A DNA stretch of 64,000 nucleotides from Arthrobacter sp. 35W (GCF_000482545.1 NZ_KI519454.1:1958954-2022953); one strand, 5' to 3'. Shown: positions 7,482 through 16,478, numbered from the stretch's first letter. A program made the numbers and translations. Notes: generated by a model from the sequence alone, not told the origin.

Positions 7482-10400
7482 TCAGAACTGCACCCAATCT
7501 GGCACGGCCCCCGGCACCGTCTCCCGCGGGGCGGGAAGCGGCAGCGTCTCGGTTCGGGCCAGATCCCAGGCCTGCAGCGCCTGCAGGCTGATCCCCCGCG
7601 GTCCGGTGCGCCGGGTGAGGCCGCGGATCAGCAGCATCCGGGTGCCAAAGAGCAGCGGCCCGGATTGCTCCTGCGCCTCGTGGAAGAAGGTGGCGTCCAC
7701 GCAGCCGGTGCCGTCGTCGATGCTGATGAACACCACGCGGCGGCCACCACGCATGGGCGGGGTCTGTGTGGCCACCCGCACCCCGGCCACCAGCACCTCC
7801 GAGTTGTTGCGCAGCCCCAGCAGCCTGTCCGCCGTGGTCACCCCCAGGGAATCCAGCAGCGGCTGGTAGCTGCCCATCAGGTGCCCGCTGACATCCAGGG
7901 CCAGCAGGTCCAGTTCCGTGCGGACCTTTTCGTGCAGGCTGGGCTCCGGCAGCAGCGGCCGCAGCGCTGAGAGTTCCAGATCCCCCAGCGGCAGGGCCAG
8001 CTGCCCCTCAAGCGGCTGGTGCCGTGCCGAAGGACTCCGGGCAGGCTGCCCCACCAGGTGGGCCACCAGATCGGCCCGGCTGGCGGTGGACCCTGAGGCT
8101 GCTTTGACCGAACGGTGCAGGGCGTCGAAGGCCCCCAGCTGGGCCAGCCGCTTCATAATGGGCCGGCTGACCCGCGCGCGGGTGCGCAGATCGGCCAGCG
8201 AATCGTAGGGCTGGTTCGCCACAATCCGCTTCAGCTCGGCCCCGGAAAGTCCGTAGACCCCGGCCAGGCTCATCCGGATGCCGAGCACGCCGTCGTCCGT
8301 CCGTTCCACCCGGTACTCCCCCGCGCTGGCGTTGATGTCCAGCCCCAGGATGGGGATGCCCAGCCGGCGGGCCTCCGCCACCAGCAGCCGGCGCGGGTAC
8401 ATGCCGGGATCGTGCTCCCACAATCCGGCCAGGAAGGCCTCCGGGTGGTGGGTCTTGAGCCAGGCGGATTGGTAGGTGGGCACGGCAAAGGCCGCACCGT
8501 GGGCCTTGCAGAAGCCAAAGCTGCCAAAGGCCTTCAGCGTGTCCCAGACCGTGTCGACGACGCCGGGTGGGAACCCGTTGGCCAGGGCGTGGCGGCGGAA
8601 ATACGCCTCCACCGCCGGCTCCTGCGCCTCATTGCCCAGGGCGCGGCGGAACTCATCGGCCCGGGCCAGCCCGCAATCCGTCATGACATGGAAGGTCCGC
8701 AGCACCTGCTCATGGAACACGGTGACCCCGTGCGTTTCTGCGAGCGCGGGTTTAAGCAGTGGGTGAGGGTAGACCTCGGGGGCGAAGCCTGCCCTGTTTT
8801 CGAGGTAGGGCTTGACCATGTTGGATTTCATGGGGCCGGGGCGGAAGAGGGAGATGTCGATGATGAGGTCGTTGAATTCGCGGGGGGCCATTTTGCCGAT
8901 GAGTTCGCGTTGGCCTGGGGATTCGATTTGGAAGCAGCCCAGGGTGTGGGTGCTGCGGATGAGTTGGTAGGTGGGTTCGTCGTCCAGCGGGACGGCGTCG
9001 AGGTTGATGGTTCCGTCCGGGGCGATGTAGTCCGGCCCCGTCCCTGTCGCGTCCAAGGGGTGTCTGCCTGCGGCGACCACCTCCTCCTTGGTGGGGTGGA
9101 TGCGGATGACCTCGCGCAGGGCGTAGGCCATGGCGCTTTGCATGCGCACGCCCAGGACGTCGAGTTTGAGCATGCCCATGGGGTCCATGTCGTGTTTGTC
9201 GAACTGGCTCATGGGCAGTCCCAGCCCACTGGGTTGGACGGGTGTGCGGTCCAGGAGGGTGGCGTTGCCCAGGATCACTCCGCAGGGGTGCATGGAGATG
9301 TGGCGTGGCAGTCTGTCCAGGCGTTCGGTGATGTCCACGAGCAGGTCCAGCTGCTGGGGGGTTCCGGTTCCGTCCCCCCAGTGGCTTGCCTCCACCCGTT
9401 GGGCGAATTCGCGCAATTCGGGTTTTTCTGCGAGCGCCTCACGGAAGCTGCGGGCGGAGAAGCGCCATAGTTGTTTGGCGATGGTGTCGATCTCCTCCTC
9501 GTCCATGCCCAGGGCCAGTCCTGCGTCGCGGACGGCTCCGCGGGCGCGGTAGCCGTTTTGCATGCTCATCAGGGTGACCCGTTCTTCGCCGAAGCGTTCG
9601 AAGATGCGGTGGTACACCGCGTGGCGTTGTGCGCTCTCCACGTCGATGTCGATGTCCGGGAGGGTGGAGCGGTCGCGGGAGAGGAAGCGTTCGAAGATGA
9701 GGTCGTGGCGCAGGGGGTCCACTTGGCTGATGCCCAGGAGGTAGTTCACCAGGCTTGAGGCGCCGGAGCCTCTGGCGGCTCCCCGCACTCCCATGTCGTG
9801 GATCATGGTGGAGACCTCGGCGACGGTGAGGAAGTAGGCGGAGAAGCCCAGATCGGTGATGGTGGCCAGTTCCATTTCGAGGCGTTGGTGCACGTCCCGG
9901 GCCTTGGCGCCTGTGGGGTTGGGGTAGCGCGCGGTGATGCCGGCGTCGCAGCGTTGGCGCAGTTCCGCATCCGGGCTTCCTGCTATCCCCAGGACCGAGG
10001 CCTCGGGGACCGTGGGGCTCTTCCATCCCATGTCTTTGACGGGGTCCATGCGGCAGCGGTCTGCCAGCTTCTCGGTGTTGGCCAGCAGTTGGGCCAGGTC
10101 TGCGGTGCCGCAGCCGGCGTCGCGCATGATCTCCCTGCCCAGCTGCTCCATCTGGGCTGCGCTCTTGAGCCAGCCCTGGGCCGTGGGCTGGAGTTTGGGG
10201 GCTGGGCCTGCGAGCGCGGTGAGGGTGCTCAGCTCCCGGGCTGAGTCCAGCACGTCCGCTGTTGCTGCGCCGTCTTCGCTGACGTAGCGGACGGCGTTGG
10301 TGAGGATGGCGGGGATGTAGAGCTCGTTGGCCAGTCGCAGCATGCGCACGGCGTGCTGTGTGCTCAGGGCCGTGCCGGGGGTGCTGCGGTGGGAGACGAT

Positions 10401-10967
10401 CTCCGCCATGAGCGTTCCTGTGGGCATCAGCTGGTGCCAGCGGGCAAGCCTGCGCCTGGGCAGCAGGTATTGGCGCCCCTCCATGGCGCGGCCGACGTCG
10501 GAGTCCGGTCCGATGAGGATGGTCAGCACCGGTTCCAGAGTGGAGGGCTCGACGGCGTAGGTGGCGAGCTGCTCGATTGTCACCCCTGCGGGGTTGTGGG
10601 AGTGTGCGGCGGAGACCAGCCGGCACAGGGCCTTGTAGCCTGCGGGGCTGCCGTGGGCCAGCACCACCACGCGTCCGCCCTCCTGCAGGCGGGGCGCTGC
10701 GCCGAGGCCGGGGCTCCGGGTTCTCTGGCTTCCCCGCGTATCCGGGGCGGGTTCCAGGACGGCCAGGTCCACGCCCACGATGGGGTCGATCCCCGCCTCG
10801 CTGCAGGCCTTGAGGTGTTTGATGGTGCCGTAGAGGCCGTCGCGGTCCGTGCAGGCGAGCGCGGTGGCTCCGTCCGCGGCTGCGGCCTGGGCGAGCTCGT
10901 TGGGCCAGGAGACGCCGTAGTGGGCGCTGAAGGCCGTGGCTGCGTGCAGGTGGGTGAAGCTAGGCAC
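7482..10967 (-). CDS. dnaE2: Error-prone DNA polymerase DnaE2
   Basis: An 1161-residue C-family polymerase of the DnaE2 type, which with ImuA'/ImuB carries out damage-induced mutagenic lesion bypass. The N-terminal PHP domain starts at HLHAATAFSAHYGV; the palm carries the catalytic aspartates in LPDIDIDV; the fingers and helix-hairpin-helix follow; a C-terminal OB fold (VATQTPPMRGGRRVVFISI) is present. The start is GTG 10967, overlapping the end of the DUF6504 gene by 8 bp, so translation is coupled. Codon choice changes sharply near position 8750: the 5' two-thirds prefer CTC, CGC, AAA and CAA, the 3' third CTG and CGG, suggesting a recombinant gene. No imuB lies next to it. Confidence 0.95.
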   Translation of the reverse strand: MPSFTHLHAATAFSAHYGVSWPNELAQAAAADGATALACTDRDGLYGTIKHLKACSEAGIDPIVGVDLAVLEPAPDTRGSQRTRSPGLGAAPRLQEGGRVVVLAHGSPAGYKALCRLVSAAHSHNPAGVTIEQLATYAVEPSTLEPVLTILIGPDSDVGRAMEGRQYLLPRRRLARWHQLMPTGTLMAEIVSHRSTPGTALSTQHAVRMLRLANELYIPAILTNAVRYVSEDGAATADVLDSARELSTLTALAGPAPKLQPTAQGWLKSAAQMEQLGREIMRDAGCGTADLAQLLANTEKLADRCRMDPVKDMGWKSPTVPEASVLGIAGSPDAELRQRCDAGITARYPNPTGAKARDVHQRLEMELATITDLGFSAYFLTVAEVSTMIHDMGVRGAARGSGASSLVNYLLGISQVDPLRHDLIFERFLSRDRSTLPDIDIDVESAQRHAVYHRIFERFGEERVTLMSMQNGYRARGAVRDAGLALGMDEEEIDTIAKQLWRFSARSFREALAEKPELREFAQRVEASHWGDGTGTPQQLDLLVDITERLDRLPRHISMHPCGVILGNATLLDRTPVQPSGLGLPMSQFDKHDMDPMGMLKLDVLGVRMQSAMAYALREVIRIHPTKEEVVAAGRHPLDATGTGPDYIAPDGTINLDAVPLDDEPTYQLIRSTHTLGCFQIESPGQRELIGKMAPREFNDLIIDISLFRPGPMKSNMVKPYLENRAGFAPEVYPHPLLKPALAETHGVTVFHEQVLRTFHVMTDCGLARADEFRRALGNEAQEPAVEAYFRRHALANGFPPGVVDTVWDTLKAFGSFGFCKAHGAAFAVPTYQSAWLKTHHPEAFLAGLWEHDPGMYPRRLLVAEARRLGIPILGLDINASAGEYRVERTDDGVLGIRMSLAGVYGLSGAELKRIVANQPYDSLADLRTRARVSRPIMKRLAQLGAFDALHRSVKAASGSTASRADLVAHLVGQPARSPSARHQPLEGQLALPLGDLELSALRPLLPEPSLHEKVRTELDLLALDVSGHLMGSYQPLLDSLGVTTADRLLGLRNNSEVLVAGVRVATQTPPMRGGRRVVFISIDDGTGCVDATFFHEAQEQSGPLLFGTRMLLIRGLTRRTGPRGISLQALQAWDLARTETLPLPAPRETVPGAVPDWVQF

Positions 10968-11334
10968 CCCAGTCCTCCTCGCACGGCTCCTCCGGCTCAG
11001 CCAGCTCCTCTCGCTCCTCAGGTTCCTCAGATGTGCGCAGGGCGTCGTGGATGCGGATCATCCGCCAGCGCCCGCTGCCCACATGCCGGGAAAGGTCGAA
11101 GGTGTACAGCTCCCCCTTGCCATCGAGCCGTGCCTGGACCCGCCAGATCTCGTGGTCCACCAGGCCGGGCCCGTGGCCCAGCGGGGCCCGCAGTTCCTTC
11201 TCCCACCAGGAGCGGCGTTCATACCAGCGCACCGGATCGGCCCCCAGTTCATAGCTTCCTCCCTGCCAAGCGAGGCGCAGCGGCAGGCCCTCGGCGGAGA
11301 GTTCAACCTCCACGGATGCACTGAAGATGCCCAC
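10960..11334 (-). CDS. DUF6504 family protein of the dnaE2 operon
   Basis: A 124-residue acidic-tailed protein typically found between imuB-type polymerase genes and dnaE2 in actinobacteria. A conserved-looking core (FSASVEVELSAEGLPLRLAW to YTFDLSRHVGSGRW) is followed by a Glu-rich tail (TSEEPEEREELAEPEEP). The GTG start at 11334 is chosen because GGAAGGAAGAG lies just upstream and family members start near this residue; an in-frame ATG at 11373 is the alternative. It overlaps dnaE2 by 8 bp and lies behind a LexA box. A role in SOS mutagenesis follows from context only; no biochemical function is known to me. Confidence 0.8.
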   Translation of the reverse strand: MGIFSASVEVELSAEGLPLRLAWQGGSYELGADPVRWYERRSWWEKELRAPLGHGPGLVDHEIWRVQARLDGKGELYTFDLSRHVGSGRWRMIRIHDALRTSEEPEEREELAEPEEPCEEDWGA

Positions 11335-11437
11335 GCCCTCTTCCTTCCCGCCGCGGAGAAGTCCACCGCCCATCCATCAAGCCATTGCCTGCCGATTTGC
11401 CGGCCGCATCTGGTGCCACGTGCTGCTGTTGAGTATT

Positions 11438-11451
11438 CGAACATATATTCG
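11438..11451 (-). promoter_or_regulatory. LexA (SOS) box upstream of DUF6504-dnaE2
   Basis: CGAAC-ATAT-ATTCG matches the Gram-positive/actinobacterial SOS box CGAACN4GTTCG at all but one position and sits in a larger dyad (TTCGAA at both ends). It is the only AT-rich stretch in the 304-bp region 11335-11638 between the DUF6504 gene and the divergent acetyltransferase, about 105 bp upstream of the GTG. The rest of that region shows no gene. Damage induction of dnaE2 is the expected outcome. Confidence 0.8.
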
Positions 11452-11638
11452 AATTCCGTTCCAGTGTACGCCGTGGCCGGGGCCTCAACAACGAACCTCC
11501 GGCCAAGGGTCGGCGGCCGAAGAGCGGGCCGGGCGGAAGGTGGCAGGCCATAGCTGAGGGTCCAAATGACCACTAGCATTGCCTCAAGGCACCAATGACG
11601 CTGCGCCGCCGTACCACCCACACGATAAGGAGCGTTCC

Positions 11639-12148
11639 ATGACTGACATGGTCACCCTGATTGCCAGGACTGCCCCGCTGGAGCGGGAGTTGAAGACCTC
11701 AACCCGCACCGTGGAACAGGCCGATACCAGGCCCATTGGCGAGCTCTACTTCTCTGCCTACGACCCGGGGCTGGCCGGCGAATCCCTCGAGGCCGCCATC
11801 GAAAACATGGGCGCCTCCCTGACCGGGAAGTACGGAAAGTTCCTCCCCAAGGCATCACACGTCTCACTGGACGACGATGGCCACATCATCGCCGCGGTGC
11901 TGGTGGTGGAGAAGGCTGTCGGCGACGACACGCCCGACGCGCCCTTCATTTTCGAACTTTTCACCGACCGCGAGTTCCGCCGCCGCGGTTTGGCCGAGGA
12001 TCTGGTCCTGTCCGCCATGGACAGCCTGTTCAACGCCGGGTACGAGGAGGTGGCACTGAGCGTGGACAGCAACAACGCCGCCGCCATCGCCCTGTACCTT
12101 TCCCTGGACTTCCACCGCTGGTCTCCGGAATGGTCGGGCGAGGACTAG
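11639..12148 (+). CDS. GNAT-family N-acetyltransferase
   Basis: A 169-residue GNAT protein. The acetyl-CoA-binding region is visible as FIFELFTDREFRRRGLAEDLV (near residues 105-125), with the R/Q-x-x-G-x-A pattern, followed by the typical SVDSNNAAAIALYLSLDF segment. The ATG at 11639 follows AAGGAGCG; an upstream in-frame start at 11579 has no ribosome-binding site and is rejected. It is followed 10 bp later by the VOC gene, so the two are probably cotranscribed. The acceptor substrate cannot be predicted. Confidence 0.85.
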   Translation: MTDMVTLIARTAPLERELKTSTRTVEQADTRPIGELYFSAYDPGLAGESLEAAIENMGASLTGKYGKFLPKASHVSLDDDGHIIAAVLVVEKAVGDDTPDAPFIFELFTDREFRRRGLAEDLVLSAMDSLFNAGYEEVALSVDSNNAAAIALYLSLDFHRWSPEWSGED

Positions 12149-12158
12149 AGGCAGGGCA

Positions 12159-12581
12159 GTGAAACCAGCCGTTTCCTTCATCTCACTGGGCGTGCGCGAC
12201 ACCGCCGCATCCCGGGCCTTCTACGTTGAGGGCCTAGGCTGGCCAGTCCACATGGAGGTCCCCGGCGAGGTCATCTTTGTCCAGGTCAACCATGGATTGA
12301 TGCTCTCCCTCTGGGACAGGGCCGCCATGGCCGCCGACGCCGGGGTGGACCCTTCCGGCGGGATCCCCGCCATCACGCTGAGCCAGAACCTGGGCTCACC
12401 CGCCGAGGTCGACGAGGCGCTGGCCCAGGCCGTTGCGGCAGGCGCCGTCGTCGCCGCCGAGGGCAAGGCCACCACCTGGGGCGGCTACGTGGCCTACTTT
12501 GCCGATCCCGACGGCTTCCGCTGGGAACTGGCGTTCAACCCCACCTGGCAGGTCGACGACGGCGGCGACGTCACCGTCTGA
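12159..12581 (+). CDS. VOC (glyoxalase/bleomycin-resistance fold) protein
   Basis: A 140-residue protein with the paired beta-alpha-beta-beta-beta modules of the vicinal-oxygen-chelate superfamily: SFISLGVRDTAASRAFYVEGLGWPV at the N terminus and GGYVAYFADPDGFRWELAFNP at the C terminus. The final Glu of WELAFNP is at a usual metal-ligand position. The start is GTG 12159 behind GAGGCAGGG. Such proteins range from dioxygenases to antibiotic-binding proteins; nothing here separates these. It sits 10 bp after the GNAT gene. Confidence 0.85.
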   Translation: MKPAVSFISLGVRDTAASRAFYVEGLGWPVHMEVPGEVIFVQVNHGLMLSLWDRAAMAADAGVDPSGGIPAITLSQNLGSPAEVDEALAQAVAAGAVVAAEGKATTWGGYVAYFADPDGFRWELAFNPTWQVDDGGDVTV

Positions 12582-12605
12582 GCCGCCGGCCTCACTTCAA
12601 AGGTT

Positions 12606-13364
12606 CTAGAGCAGCGGATCATCCACCGGCGCGGTCAGCTCCGGGGAATCGTTGCGGACGTTCCCCACGGCGGCAGCCACCGGATCCAGCACCCAGCCGG
12701 CAGCGACGTCGTCGGCGGAGGCGAGCACCATCTCCAGCAAGGCCTTCGGGTCATCGGCCTGCGGGTCCAGCCAGGACGCCATCGTCTCGGCGTCCATCGG
12801 CACAGGAAGCCTGTCATGGAGCCCGGCCAGCTCTGCGAGCGCGCTGCCTTCAACGCCGTCTGGCTCCGGCGAGGCCTTGGTGATGATGGCGCAGGACAGC
12901 AGCCACTGTTCGGCACTGCCCTCCGGCTGGGCGGGATCCTTCCACCATTCATAGAGCCCGGCGAAGGTGGTCAGGGAGCCGTCCTTGCTGTGCACGAAGT
13001 ACGGCTGCTTGGTCTTGCCGTCGGCGGACTTCTTCCACTCGTAGTAGCCCTCCACCGGTACGGCACAGCGGCGGGCCTTCAGGGCGGCGCGGAAGCTGGG
13101 CTTCTCCGCCACCGTCTCGCTGCGTGCATTGAACGAACGCACCGCCACCGAGGGGTCCTTGGCCCAGGAGGGCACCAGTCCCCATTTGGCGACGTGGATC
13201 TGCCGGTGCACGGCACCGTCGATCAACCGCTCCAGCACAATGGGCACATCCGTGGTGGGGGCAACGTTCCAGGACTGCCGCAATTCCAGGGCCGCATCGG
13301 CCTCCGCTTCAAGCTCCGCCACCAGGTCGCCCACGGCCCGGGCCATCACATATCGTCCGCACAT
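12606..13364 (-). CDS. SRAP-family protein (YedK/HMCES-like abasic-site DNA-protein crosslinker)
   Basis: A 252-residue SOS-response-associated-peptidase domain protein. Known members crosslink to abasic sites in single-stranded DNA through Cys2. That residue is present directly after the start (M-C-G-R-Y), with the conserved Asn of SWNVAPT, the arginine-rich FNARSETV motif and the EGYYEW glutamate. The ATG at 13364 is certain because Cys2 must be exposed; longer frames upstream are rejected. AAGGA lies upstream. No LexA box was found before this gene, though it is only 1.3 kb from the dnaE2 operon. Confidence 0.93.
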   Translation of the reverse strand: MCGRYVMARAVGDLVAELEAEADAALELRQSWNVAPTTDVPIVLERLIDGAVHRQIHVAKWGLVPSWAKDPSVAVRSFNARSETVAEKPSFRAALKARRCAVPVEGYYEWKKSADGKTKQPYFVHSKDGSLTTFAGLYEWWKDPAQPEGSAEQWLLSCAIITKASPEPDGVEGSALAELAGLHDRLPVPMDAETMASWLDPQADDPKALLEMVLASADDVAAGWVLDPVAAAVGNVRNDSPELTAPVDDPLL

Positions 13365-13528
13365 GCACCCCATCCTTGCACCCGTGCGGGCGTTCCGCGA
13401 GGCCGTGCGGATGCCGGGTGGAAGCGTCCATGACCGCCCTGTGACCCGCGGAGAAGGGAATATCCGCGGCATTGGGTAGCGTTGTGTTCAACAACTGAGC
13501 CAAATCCGCACCAACACAAGGAGTATCC

Positions 13529-13786
13529 GTGGACTACACCCCCGAGGCCGGCAGCATCACGATGTTTTCAACCACCTGGTGCGGCTACTGCCGCCGTCTG
13601 AAGACGCAGCTGGACGCCCAGGGCATTGGCTACACGGAAATCAACATCGAGGACGTTCCCGGCACCGCGGAACTGGTGGAGAAGCTCAATGGCGGCAACC
13701 AGACCGTTCCCACCGTGATCTTCCCGGACGGCACGGCCGCCACCAACCCCTCGCTGAACGATGTGAAGCTGCGACTGGCCGCTTAA
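13529..13786 (+). CDS. mrx1: Mycoredoxin (glutaredoxin-like)
   Basis: An 85-residue thioredoxin-fold protein that reduces mycothiol mixed disulfides in actinobacteria. The active site CGYC (residues 18-21, within FSTTWCGYCRRLKTQL), the cis-proline in NQTVPTVIFPDG and the overall length match mycoredoxin-1. The start is GTG 13529 behind AAGGAG. It is followed by a terminator and then by mscR, a second mycothiol-dependent gene. Confidence 0.9.
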   Translation: MDYTPEAGSITMFSTTWCGYCRRLKTQLDAQGIGYTEINIEDVPGTAELVEKLNGGNQTVPTVIFPDGTAATNPSLNDVKLRLAA

Positions 13787-13850
13787 TCCCCACCCGCTCC
13801 CTCATCTCGCTTCGCTCGACCAGGGAACCCTGCGGGCGTGGGCCCAAGGC

Positions 13851-13905
13851 GGGGCCGTCGGCGTGGAATTGCTGTTCGCAGCACCACGCCGGCGGCCCCA
13901 TCTTT
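13851..13905 (+). terminator. Extended hairpin terminator after mycoredoxin
   Basis: A 16-bp stem (13851-13866 with 13884-13899, one G-U type pair) encloses a smaller hairpin GCTG-TTCG-CAGC, then ATCTTTGCTT. It lies between the mycoredoxin gene and mscR and separates their transcripts. Confidence 0.75.
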
Positions 13906-13990
13906 GCTTAAGCCACAGGCCCTTGTTGACTCGGTAGACTGGCCGCTGGCAGCCAGCCTGCACCCGATGTAGATCATCAAGGAGAACAAC

Positions 13991-15076
13991 GTGGTTCACA
14001 AAGTACAAGGCGTCATTGCACGGTCAAAGGGAGCTCCGGTTACCGTGGAAACCATTCTGGTCCCGGACCCCGGCCCCGGCGAGGCGCTGGTTGACATCCT
14101 CACCAGCGGCGTCTGCCACACCGACCTGCACTACAAGCTCGGCGGCATCAGCGATGACTTCCCCTTCCTTCTCGGCCACGAGGCCACGGGCGTGGTCAGC
14201 GCCGTCGGCCCCGACGTCACCAATGTCGTTCCGGGCGACCGCGTCATCCTGAACTGGCGCGCCGTCTGCGGCACCTGCCGCGCCTGTGCCAAGGGCCAAG
14301 CCCAGTACTGCTTCAACACCGCCAACGCCACCCAGAAGATGACCCTGGAGGATGGCACCGTGCTCTCCCCCGCCCTGGGCATCGGCGCCTTCGCCGAAAA
14401 GACACTCGTGGCCGCGGGCCAGTGCACCAAGGTGGACCCAGACGCCGATGCCGCGGCCGTGGGGCTGCTGGGCTGCGGTGTCATGGCCGGCCTCGGTGCC
14501 GCCATCAACACCGGCGGCGTCCAGCGCGGTGACACCGTGGCCGTGATCGGCTGCGGCGGAGTGGGCACGGCAGCCATCGCCGGCGCCGCCCTGGCCGGCG
14601 CCACCACGGTCATCGCCGTGGACATCGATGCCAAGAAGCTTGAGCGCGCCCGCGCCATGGGCGCCACCCATGCGGTGGACTCCTCCGAGCAGGATCCGGT
14701 GGAGGCCATCCGCGCCCTCACCGGCGGCTTCGGCGCCGACGTCGTGATCGACGCCGTCGGCCGTCCCGAAACGTACAAGCAGGCCTTCTACGCCCGCGAC
14801 CTGGCCGGCACGGTGGTGCTGGTGGGCGTCCCGACGCCGGAGATGGTGCTGGAACTGCCCCTGCTGGATGTCTTTGGCCGCGGCGGTTCACTGAAGTCCT
14901 CCTGGTACGGCGACTGCCTGCCTTCGCGCGACTTCCCGATGCTGGTGAGCCTGTACCGACAGGGCCGGCTGGATCTGGACGCCTTTGTCAGCGAGCGCAT
15001 CGGCATCAACGACATCGAGGCTGCATTCGCCAAGATGCATGAGGGCTCCGTGCTGCGTTCGGTGGTGGAACTCTAA
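13991..15076 (+). CDS. mscR: S-(hydroxymethyl)mycothiol dehydrogenase
   Basis: A 361-residue zinc-dependent medium-chain dehydrogenase of the MscR/AdhE2 type; it oxidizes the formaldehyde-mycothiol adduct (and can reduce S-nitrosomycothiol) with NAD. Catalytic-zinc ligands lie in SGVCHTD and LGHEATGVV; the structural zinc cysteines are in [15 protein letters not shown]; the Rossmann motif is [15 protein letters not shown]. The start is GTG 13991 behind AAGGAGAAC. It overlaps the following MBL-fold gene by one base (TAATG), the same arrangement as in mycobacteria, where an MBL gene follows mscR. Confidence 0.94.
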   Translation: MVHKVQGVIARSKGAPVTVETILVPDPGPGEALVDILTSGVCHTDLHYKLGGISDDFPFLLGHEATGVVSAVGPDVTNVVPGDRVILNWRAVCGTCRACAKGQAQYCFNTANATQKMTLEDGTVLSPALGIGAFAEKTLVAAGQCTKVDPDADAAAVGLLGCGVMAGLGAAINTGGVQRGDTVAVIGCGGVGTAAIAGAALAGATTVIAVDIDAKKLERARAMGATHAVDSSEQDPVEAIRALTGGFGADVVIDAVGRPETYKQAFYARDLAGTVVLVGVPTPEMVLELPLLDVFGRGGSLKSSWYGDCLPSRDFPMLVSLYRQGRLDLDAFVSERIGINDIEAAFAKMHEGSVLRSVVEL

Positions 15077-15699
15077 TGGCGCTGCGTATTGATCGCCTTG
15101 TCACCTCGGGCACGTTCTCGCTCGACGGCGGAACCTGGGACGTAGACAACAACGTTTGGATTGTGGGCGACGATGCGGAGTGCATCGTCATCGACGCCCC
15201 GCACGATCCGGCGGCCATTGTGGAGCAGGTGGGCGGGCGCAGGCTGCTGGCCATACGGCTCACCCATGCCCACGATGACCACATCCGCGCCGCGCGGGCC
15301 GTTGCCGAGGCCACCGGGGCGCCCATCCACCTGCACCCCGCGGACCGGATGCTGTGGGACGTTGTCCACCCGGACGCCGCCCCGGACCATGAGGTGGCCG
15401 ACGGCGATACGTTCGCCGTCGCCGGTGGCACCCTGCAGGCCCTGCACACCCCGGGCCACTCGCCCGGTTCCGTTTGCTACTACCTGGAATCCGAGGGCAC
15501 GGTGTTCACCGGGGACACACTGTTCAACGGCGGACCCGGCGCCACGGGGCGCTCGTACAGCGACTACCCCACCATCTTGGAGTCCATCAGCACCCGGCTT
15601 ATGACCCTGCCGGCCGACACAGTGGTGCGGACCGGACATGGTGATTCAACCACCGTCGCGGCCGAGGCCCCCGGGATCGAAGAAGCCTTGAAGGGCTGA
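15076..15699 (+). CDS. MBL-fold hydrolase coupled to mscR
   Basis: A 207-residue metallo-beta-lactamase-fold enzyme with the binuclear metal motif THAHDDH and further ligands in HTPGHSPGS, FTGDTLF and RTGHGDS. Start ATG 15076 shares its A with the mscR stop, so translation is coupled. Because the MscR product is S-formylmycothiol, hydrolysis of that thioester to formate and mycothiol is the most likely role; this is inference from gene order, and general thioesterase or glyoxalase II-like activity is possible. Confidence 0.88.
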   Translation: MALRIDRLVTSGTFSLDGGTWDVDNNVWIVGDDAECIVIDAPHDPAAIVEQVGGRRLLAIRLTHAHDDHIRAARAVAEATGAPIHLHPADRMLWDVVHPDAAPDHEVADGDTFAVAGGTLQALHTPGHSPGSVCYYLESEGTVFTGDTLFNGGPGATGRSYSDYPTILESISTRLMTLPADTVVRTGHGDSTTVAAEAPGIEEALKG

Positions 15700-15720
15700 G
15701 GGATCGTTGGTGGAGCGCCC

Positions 15721-16422
15721 CTAGCGCTCCACCAACTCCGTGTACGCGGCGTAGACGTCCAGGATGGCCTGTTCGACGGCGTCGACGGTGGTTCCAGGGA
15801 CCAGGTCCTCGGCGGCACCAGCCGTGGCGGGATCCCAGTCCAGCCCCAGGGCGGCATAGCTGGCCGTCAGGACGTCCCGGATCGGTGCGGAGTTCTGCAC
15901 CACCACCACCGAGCTGAACAACCATGCACCGGAGACCACGCGCTGGGCGGTCCCCACCAGCTTCACGGACTGGTTGGCTCCGGTGCCGTGCACGCTGAAT
16001 TCTCCCGGGCAGTACTCCCCAGGGATCTCCCCCACTGCGGCCTGCACGCCAACGCTCCGCAGGGCCTCGGCAAGCAACTCGCCGTAGAAGCCAAACCGCC
16101 CCTTGGCCTGCACAATCGCATCCGGCTGCGGCTGGATGTGGTCCACCACCAGACAACCCTGGTGGTAGGCGGCGGCACGTCCGCCGGCCTTGCGCACCAG
16201 CGGCTCAAAGCCAAGGCTGCGGGTTGCCTCGGCGGCGGCGGGAAAGCCGGGAAGATGGGCGTCACGCTGGCCAAAGGCCACCGTCGGCTCGGGGCGGTAA
16301 ATGCGCAGCAAGGCCCCCATGCGGCCGGTCTTGGCGTCGGCGAGCAGGTCCAGCCCGCGGGCCAGATCGGCGGCGGCGCCCAGGGAGGGGTGGTGGCGTT
16401 CGACGGTGATCCGCGGCGCCAT
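15721..16422 (-). CDS. Biotin/lipoate protein-ligase-family protein (LplA/LipM-like)
   Basis: A 233-residue protein of the BPL/LPL catalytic fold. It shows the N-terminal RIYRPEPTVAFGQRD, the LVRKAGGRAAAYHQG loop that binds the acyl-adenylate in lipoate ligases, and SVKLVGTAQR, whose Lys matches the catalytic lysine of the family. It could be a lipoate ligase or an octanoyltransferase; the sequence alone does not decide. The ATG at 16422 has only a weak ribosome-binding site. It lies 56 bp after the thioesterase gene on the same strand. Confidence 0.8.
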   Translation of the reverse strand: MAPRITVERHHPSLGAAADLARGLDLLADAKTGRMGALLRIYRPEPTVAFGQRDAHLPGFPAAAEATRSLGFEPLVRKAGGRAAAYHQGCLVVDHIQPQPDAIVQAKGRFGFYGELLAEALRSVGVQAAVGEIPGEYCPGEFSVHGTGANQSVKLVGTAQRVVSGAWLFSSVVVVQNSAPIRDVLTASYAALGLDWDPATAGAAEDLVPGTTVDAVEQAILDVYAAYTELVER

Positions 16423-16478
16423 GAAGGGTGCATCGATGGAAGAAATGGGAGTCTCCTGAAGGAAGGGGGCCGGCAGGC

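Noticed and set aside
8115-9470. A 451-codon plus-strand open frame inside dnaE2
   Set aside because: Antisense shadow; the dnaE2 frame has clear family motifs throughout.
11058-11621. A longer minus-strand frame upstream of DUF6504 that could have been an imuB remnant
   Set aside because: It overlaps DUF6504 in another frame, crosses the LexA box and shows no Y-family polymerase motif.
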